Assembly (NCBI GenBank): GCA_037389465.1
Contig: JAZARR010000193.1
Coordinates: 3,218,501-3,282,500, forward strand
Length of the DNA: 64,000 nt
Source of the DNA: Baylisascaris procyonis
Lineage: Eukaryota > Nematoda > Chromadorea > Rhabditida > Ascarididae
Direction of reading: 5' to 3'
The notes beneath the pieces were generated by a model. That model did not search any database and had not been told where the DNA came from. It was given only the letters and a program-made list of their open reading frames with translations. Within the stretch, counting starts at the first letter, position 1. Each line of letters starts with the position of its first letter. Shown here in pieces: positions 63,349 through 64,000 of this stretch. Both the position numbers and the translations under genes were made by a program.

Positions 63349-63707
63349 GGAACTTTTTTCACTCTTTAAAAAATATGCCTATTAATGAGCAATAATCGTC
63401 TAATGATGTGGTGAAATTGCAGATCGTAAAAATTTCTACGGCCGCAAATATTAATGAGAAACATTGCGATAGTTTATATTTCTCGAAGTATTATACTCAA
63501 TTCAAGGGAGATTTTTTCTCAAATACACTCGCCGCCGCTAGTAGAGGAGATTTTTTTTCTTACGTTTTCGATGCTAGCGAATTTATTTTTTCAACTTTAT
63601 TCGATATTGGTGAACATCTTTTATCGAGTTTATTTGACATTAGGAACGCCAAATTATTCAATGTGGTTTACGCTTGCGCACTCGTCGATAGTGGCGTCTC
63701 TTTCTCC

Positions 63708-63813
63708 GGTTTAATTACCCAAGTTTGAGGTAATCCCGTGTTTCAGCTCATTGCCTCTATCGGCATTGTGGCTTGAAGAAAAATTTTGGAACGCTTTGCC
63801 TTGTGGCGAAGCA
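63708..63813 (+). ncRNA. SL1 RNA copy 23, canonical
   Basis: Leader, Sm site AAAAATTTTGG and 3' stem GCTTTGCC/GGCGAAGC intact. Confidence 0.96.
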
Positions 63814-64000
63814 CTAATCTTCAACGTTCAACGTAAGCGCGCAACGCAATCGATGTGCTTAAAATGTGCTGAAACACATCGAAATAAACGTATATGAATA
63901 GGCAAGTAAAAAAAAACAATGCATTAATGCGAATAGTGAAAACTCGTAAAATAAGTCAAATTTTCCCTGTTAGAATTTTCACTTGAGATGTTTTCACTCA

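Larger units (their letters stand above)
44287..64000 (+). repeat. 5S rRNA / SL1 RNA tandem array
   Basis: Units are nearly all 864-877 bp (most often 874), each with one 5S gene and one SL RNA gene in the same direction. In C. elegans the two genes of the cluster face opposite ways. The first unit is truncated (it starts inside the spacer) and the array continues past 64000. Spacers hold no other gene. The repeated 80-106-codon frames in them change frame and end between copies and are not genes. Most 5S genes are followed within about 10 nt by a T6 run, the Pol III terminator. Confidence 0.98.

Noticed and set aside
45076..63728. Recurring 80-106-codon frames (starting MVKLE... or MRSIA...) once per 5S/SL1 unit
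   Set aside because: They lie in the spacer, run into the SL RNA gene, change frame and end between copies, and recur only because the unit is homogenised. No family resemblance.

Overview
The window is nuclear DNA of a nematode. The clearest evidence is the right-hand third (about 44.3-64.0 kb), a tandem array of ~874-bp units. Each unit carries one 5S rRNA gene and one SL1 spliced-leader RNA gene on the same (+) strand. I count 22 complete 5S genes and 23 SL RNA genes, and the array runs off the right edge. AT-rich DNA, T-rich splice acceptors ending in CAG or TAG, large introns (0.4-1.9 kb) and many long (TA)n tracts fit a chromadorean, probably parasitic (for example clade III) nematode. 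The species cannot be named from the sequence alone.

Layout. 1-28.8 kb is gene-poor AT-rich DNA with (TA)n, (GT)n and GA/G-rich microsatellites and several short duplications. Its largest structure is a 1.9-kb satellite of a 26-bp unit (17.87-19.77 kb). A few coding-looking patches occur here, the best on the minus strand at 25.16-25.52 kb, but none could be assigned to a family. At 28.85-33.65 kb lies the one confidently identified protein gene: a six-exon MAX-like bHLH-leucine-zipper transcription factor. All splice phases close into a 290-codon reading frame. A strong splice acceptor sits 8 nt before its ATG, as expected for an SL1 trans-splice site.

From 34.6 to 44.3 kb the DNA is a graveyard of mobile elements and repeats. 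It holds a GC-rich island of unknown origin, a hammerhead-like motif and a reverse-transcriptase fragment (both minus strand, Penelope-like candidates), a decayed Ty3/gypsy gag plus LTR fragment, and a 57-bp minisatellite. The minisatellite is split by a young, internally deleted Ty3/gypsy element (minus strand) with two 370-bp LTRs, a CTTTA target duplication and only the integrase end of pol left. The minisatellite abuts the first, truncated unit of the 5S/SL1 array.

Functionally, the array supplies 5S rRNA (Pol III) for ribosomes and SL1 snRNA (Pol II, Sm-bound) for trans-splicing of mRNAs such as the max-like one. The SL copies are not equal: nine carry base changes within the 22-nt leader, seven others have an altered Sm-binding site, and several have a broken 3' stem. 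By eye only six copies look canonical throughout.
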